16,639 bases of DNA from Sedimentisphaerales bacterium (lineage in GTDB: Bacteria; Planctomycetota; Phycisphaerae; Sedimentisphaerales; SG8-4): positions 1-16,639 of the forward strand of contig JAFGJR010000246.1 in NCBI GenBank assembly GCA_016928975.1, in the 5' to 3' direction. Within the stretch, counting starts at the first letter, position 1, and every line of letters begins with the position of its first letter. Both the position numbers and the translations under genes were made by a program. Shown here piece by piece: positions 15,278-16,639 of the stretch. Under the pieces are notes generated by a model. The model saw nothing but the letters and a program-made list of their open reading frames with translations. It did not search any database and was not told the DNA's origin.

Positions 15278-16150
15278 ATGAGGACGAAGAAGGCATTCAC
15301 CTTGATTGAGCTGCTGGTGGTGGTCTCGATCATCGCCCTGCTGATCTCGATCCTGCTGCCATCGTTGCAGCGGGTGCACAAGCAGGCGATGAGCATAGGC
15401 TGCCAGGCGAACCTGCGCCAGTGGGGCATCCTCTACGCGACCTACACGTCGCAGAATAACGGCTACCTGCCGCCTCTGCTCGATAGCGTACCCACCGACT
15501 GGGCTGCGTCCAACTGGATGGGGAGCTCCGGAATTCCCCACGCGCGTTTGTGCATCGCCGAAGGGGGGTCGTTCGCAGCCTTCAAGGGCATCTTCTGCTG
15601 CCCCTCGGCTGCAAAGCCCGGGTATCCAATTCTATTTCCGGCGCCAAAAGGAGGGACATTCCTGGCTTGGACCGTGGGTTGGTCAGCGGGCCCCAGTTCA
15701 TTGGCGGGCTGGTACAGCAGCTACGCCGCGAACCATCAGGCTCACTCGTGGTGGGGTGACAGGTCAGATCCGAGCATCGGTCCGAAGTTGCGTTTCACAT
15801 GGATGACCAGCGCGGTCAAGAACGCGGCGGCAGTCCCCGTTTTTCTCGATAGTATGTGGGCAGAGGTGATTCTCTACGACGATAAGTCGCCGCCCCCGCA
15901 GTGCGACGCCATTCCCACCCGAACCTTGGAGGATCCAACTCGTGTTGACGCGTATTCGGTCTGCATCAATCGTCACGAGGGCGGGATCAACAGCCTGTTC
16001 ATGGATTGGTCGGTGCGCAAGGCTGGTCTCAAGGAGCTATGGACGCTCAAGTGGTGGAGCGAGTACAACACGCAGGGCCCCTGGACCAAAGCCGGCGGGG
16101 TCAAGCCCGAGGACTGGCCGTTGTGGATGCGACGATTCAAGGATTACTGA
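15278..16150 (+). CDS. Prepilin-like protein with type IV pilin/pseudopilin N-terminus
   Basis: A 290-aa protein starting MRTKKA, then FTLIELLVVVSIIALLISI: the classic class III signal, cut by prepilin peptidase between A6 and F7, with the hydrophobic helix forming a membrane anchor or pilus core. The rest resembles the large planctomycete family of DUF1559/PulG-like surface proteins; the C-terminal NRHEGGINSLFMDWSVRKAGLKELW has Trp where many relatives have DG. Function within the family is poorly known (pseudopilus, cell-surface or secretion substrate). Start choice: ATG 15278 fits family length, but its AGGAAG lies only 1 nt away. ATG 15113 has AGGGAG at 5 nt spacing and would add 55 residues encoded by repeats. 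Direct copies of the hairpin repeat flank the gene. Confidence 0.88.
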   Translation: MRTKKAFTLIELLVVVSIIALLISILLPSLQRVHKQAMSIGCQANLRQWGILYATYTSQNNGYLPPLLDSVPTDWAASNWMGSSGIPHARLCIAEGGSFAAFKGIFCCPSAAKPGYPILFPAPKGGTFLAWTVGWSAGPSSLAGWYSSYAANHQAHSWWGDRSDPSIGPKLRFTWMTSAVKNAAAVPVFLDSMWAEVILYDDKSPPPQCDAIPTRTLEDPTRVDAYSVCINRHEGGINSLFMDWSVRKAGLKELWTLKWWSEYNTQGPWTKAGGVKPEDWPLWMRRFKDY

Positions 16151-16171
16151 TTTAGGAGTGACCACCCGATA

Positions 16172-16203
16172 TGTCATTCCTGCGAAAGCAGGAATCCAGG
16201 AAG
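16172..16203. repeat. Hairpin repeat (VIPAKAGIQ type), copy 2
   Basis: Perfect 8-bp stem ATTCCTGC (16176-16183) / GCAGGAAT (16188-16195) closed by a GAAA tetraloop, then CCAGGAAG. One frame reads YVIPAKAGIQEAW, a peptide signature I recognise from repeats dispersed in many bacterial genomes. Its AGGAAG (16198-16203) is placed as ribosome-binding site 7 nt before GTG 16211 of the GIY-YIG gene. Confidence 0.9.
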
Positions 16204-16210
16204 CATGGGA

Positions 16211-16639
16211 GTGAAGTGCTACTACGTATACATCCTGGCCAGTAAGAAGAACGGCACACTGTACATCGGTGTGACGAATGATCTGCTACGCCGCGTGCAC
16301 GAGCACAAGTGCGCCCAAGTGCCGGGCTTCACCAAGCGATACGGCGTGGACAAGCTGGTCTACTACGAGACCTTCACAAAGGTCTACGACGCTCTGACGG
16401 CGGAGAAACGCCTCAAGGCATGGAAGAGGCAGTGGAAGATCGAGCTGATCGAGAAGGACAATCCCGAATGGCACGACCTGTACGATGTCCTGACCGGACA
16501 AGTGGATTCCTGCTTCCGCAGGAATGACAGAGTCGGTTCCGGTGGCTCTTCACACATTCCGAGGTCACGTATTCGTCCGGCTTTTCGGGCCCGCGCCCAG
16601 CCGGGGAGTGTCTATGCCGCTCGCTCTTCACACATTCCG
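16211..16639 (+). CDS. Small GIY-YIG nuclease, open at the right edge
   Basis: A single-domain GIY-YIG endonuclease of the UvrC N-terminal/YhbQ-like group, cutting DNA at sites that cannot be predicted. From GTG 16211: YYVYILAS and LYIG form the GIY...YIG pair (residues 5-20), R27-R28 and H32 follow (DLLRRVHEHK), FTKRYGVDKLVYYE is the next conserved block, and E65 in AEKRLKAWKRQWK is the metal-binding Glu. The domain ends near residue 94 (NPEWHDLYDVL). GTG is preferred because AGGAAG lies 7 nt upstream and family members begin M-K-x-YYVYIL; ATG 16205 is two codons earlier. The frame stays open through the inverted repeat (VDSCFRRND) and the next repeats to the window edge, 143 codons, so the true stop is unseen. 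It follows the prepilin-like gene by 60 nt, filled mainly by the repeat. Confidence 0.88.
   Translation, partial: MKCYYVYILASKKNGTLYIGVTNDLLRRVHEHKCAQVPGFTKRYGVDKLVYYETFTKVYDALTAEKRLKAWKRQWKIELIEKDNPEWHDLYDVLTGQVDSCFRRNDRVGSGGSSHIPRSRIRPAFRARAQPGSVYAARSSHIP
16503..16529. repeat. Hairpin repeat, copy 3, inverted
   Basis: Reverse complement of copy 2 with one difference in 27 nt, located in the loop (TTCC on the plus strand, GGAA on the minus), so the 8-bp stem is preserved. It is read in frame by the GIY-YIG gene as VDSCFRRND. Confidence 0.9.
16545..16639. repeat. Repeat array with 78-bp period at the right edge
   Basis: GCTCTTCACACATTCCG occurs at 16545-16561 and again at 16623-16639, a 78-bp period, with the 56-nt repeat copy B (16584-16639) ending exactly at the window edge. 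Sequence after the first module (16562-16581) resembles, at 13 of 20 positions, that after copy A (15200-15219). The array probably continues beyond the window. The unit is too long and too internally related to be a CRISPR spacer-repeat unit. Confidence 0.7.

Larger units (their letters stand above)
16172..16529. mobile_element. Candidate cassette: GIY-YIG gene between inverted hairpin repeats
   Basis: Copies at 16172-16198 and 16503-16529 are inverted repeats matching at 26 of 27 positions and bracket the conserved part of the GIY-YIG gene. In total 358 bp: hairpin, nuclease domain, inverted hairpin. Both hairpins have a GNRA loop when read from outside inward (GAAA and GGAA). This is inferred to be a mobile or nuclease-dispersed unit; no target duplication can be defined from one copy. 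Confidence 0.45.

Noticed and set aside
16545..16639. CRISPR-like repeat array at the right edge
   Set aside because: The period is 78 bp, the unit is internally composed of other repeat modules, only about 1.2 units are visible, and no cas gene is present.

Overview
The window looks like GC-rich bacterial chromosome from a planctomycete, most likely the Phycisphaerae/Sedimentisphaerales side of the phylum. The call is inferred from gene content: clustered formylglycine-type sulfatases, a TPR-multiheme cytochrome, and a prepilin-like protein whose C-terminus (RHEGGINSLFMDWSVRK, then a Trp-rich tail) I recognise as typical of that group. I see no rRNA, tRNA, CRISPR array or complete IS element, and no convincing U-tract terminator.

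Layout: 1-482 is a divergent regulatory region with a consensus-like minus-strand promoter leading off the left edge (possible partial gene 1-201) and a weaker plus-strand promoter for the cytochrome gene. 483-2954 encodes an exported octaheme c-type cytochrome with HEAT and TPR domains. It converges, with 15 nt between, on a minus-strand sulfatase (2970-4364). A compact divergent promoter region (4365-4567) separates that gene from a plus-strand operon of a double-headed sulfatase fusion (4568-7360) and another sulfatase (7357-8835, ATGA overlap). Together there are four sulfatase catalytic domains in three genes, presumably for desulfating sulfated polysaccharide or mucin-type substrates; no maturase is present here. 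9082-10314 and 10336-13650 are an RND efflux adaptor and pump, and the pump gene overlaps truA (13620-14405). After truA comes about 0.7-0.9 kb of gene-free DNA filled with palindromic repeats, then a prepilin-like gene (15278-16150) and a small GIY-YIG nuclease gene running off the right edge.

The most interesting signal is not a single gene but the repeats. Several unrelated palindromic families invade or touch coding sequence while keeping the reading frame: an 87-bp nested palindrome (29 codons) and a 24-bp palindrome inside the cytochrome gene, a repeat tract in frame with the prepilin start, and a GNRA-loop hairpin repeat that flanks the GIY-YIG gene in inverted orientation and supplies its ribosome-binding site. 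The GIY-YIG gene with its inverted hairpins has the look of a minimal nuclease-repeat cassette and is the best candidate here for an under-described system.
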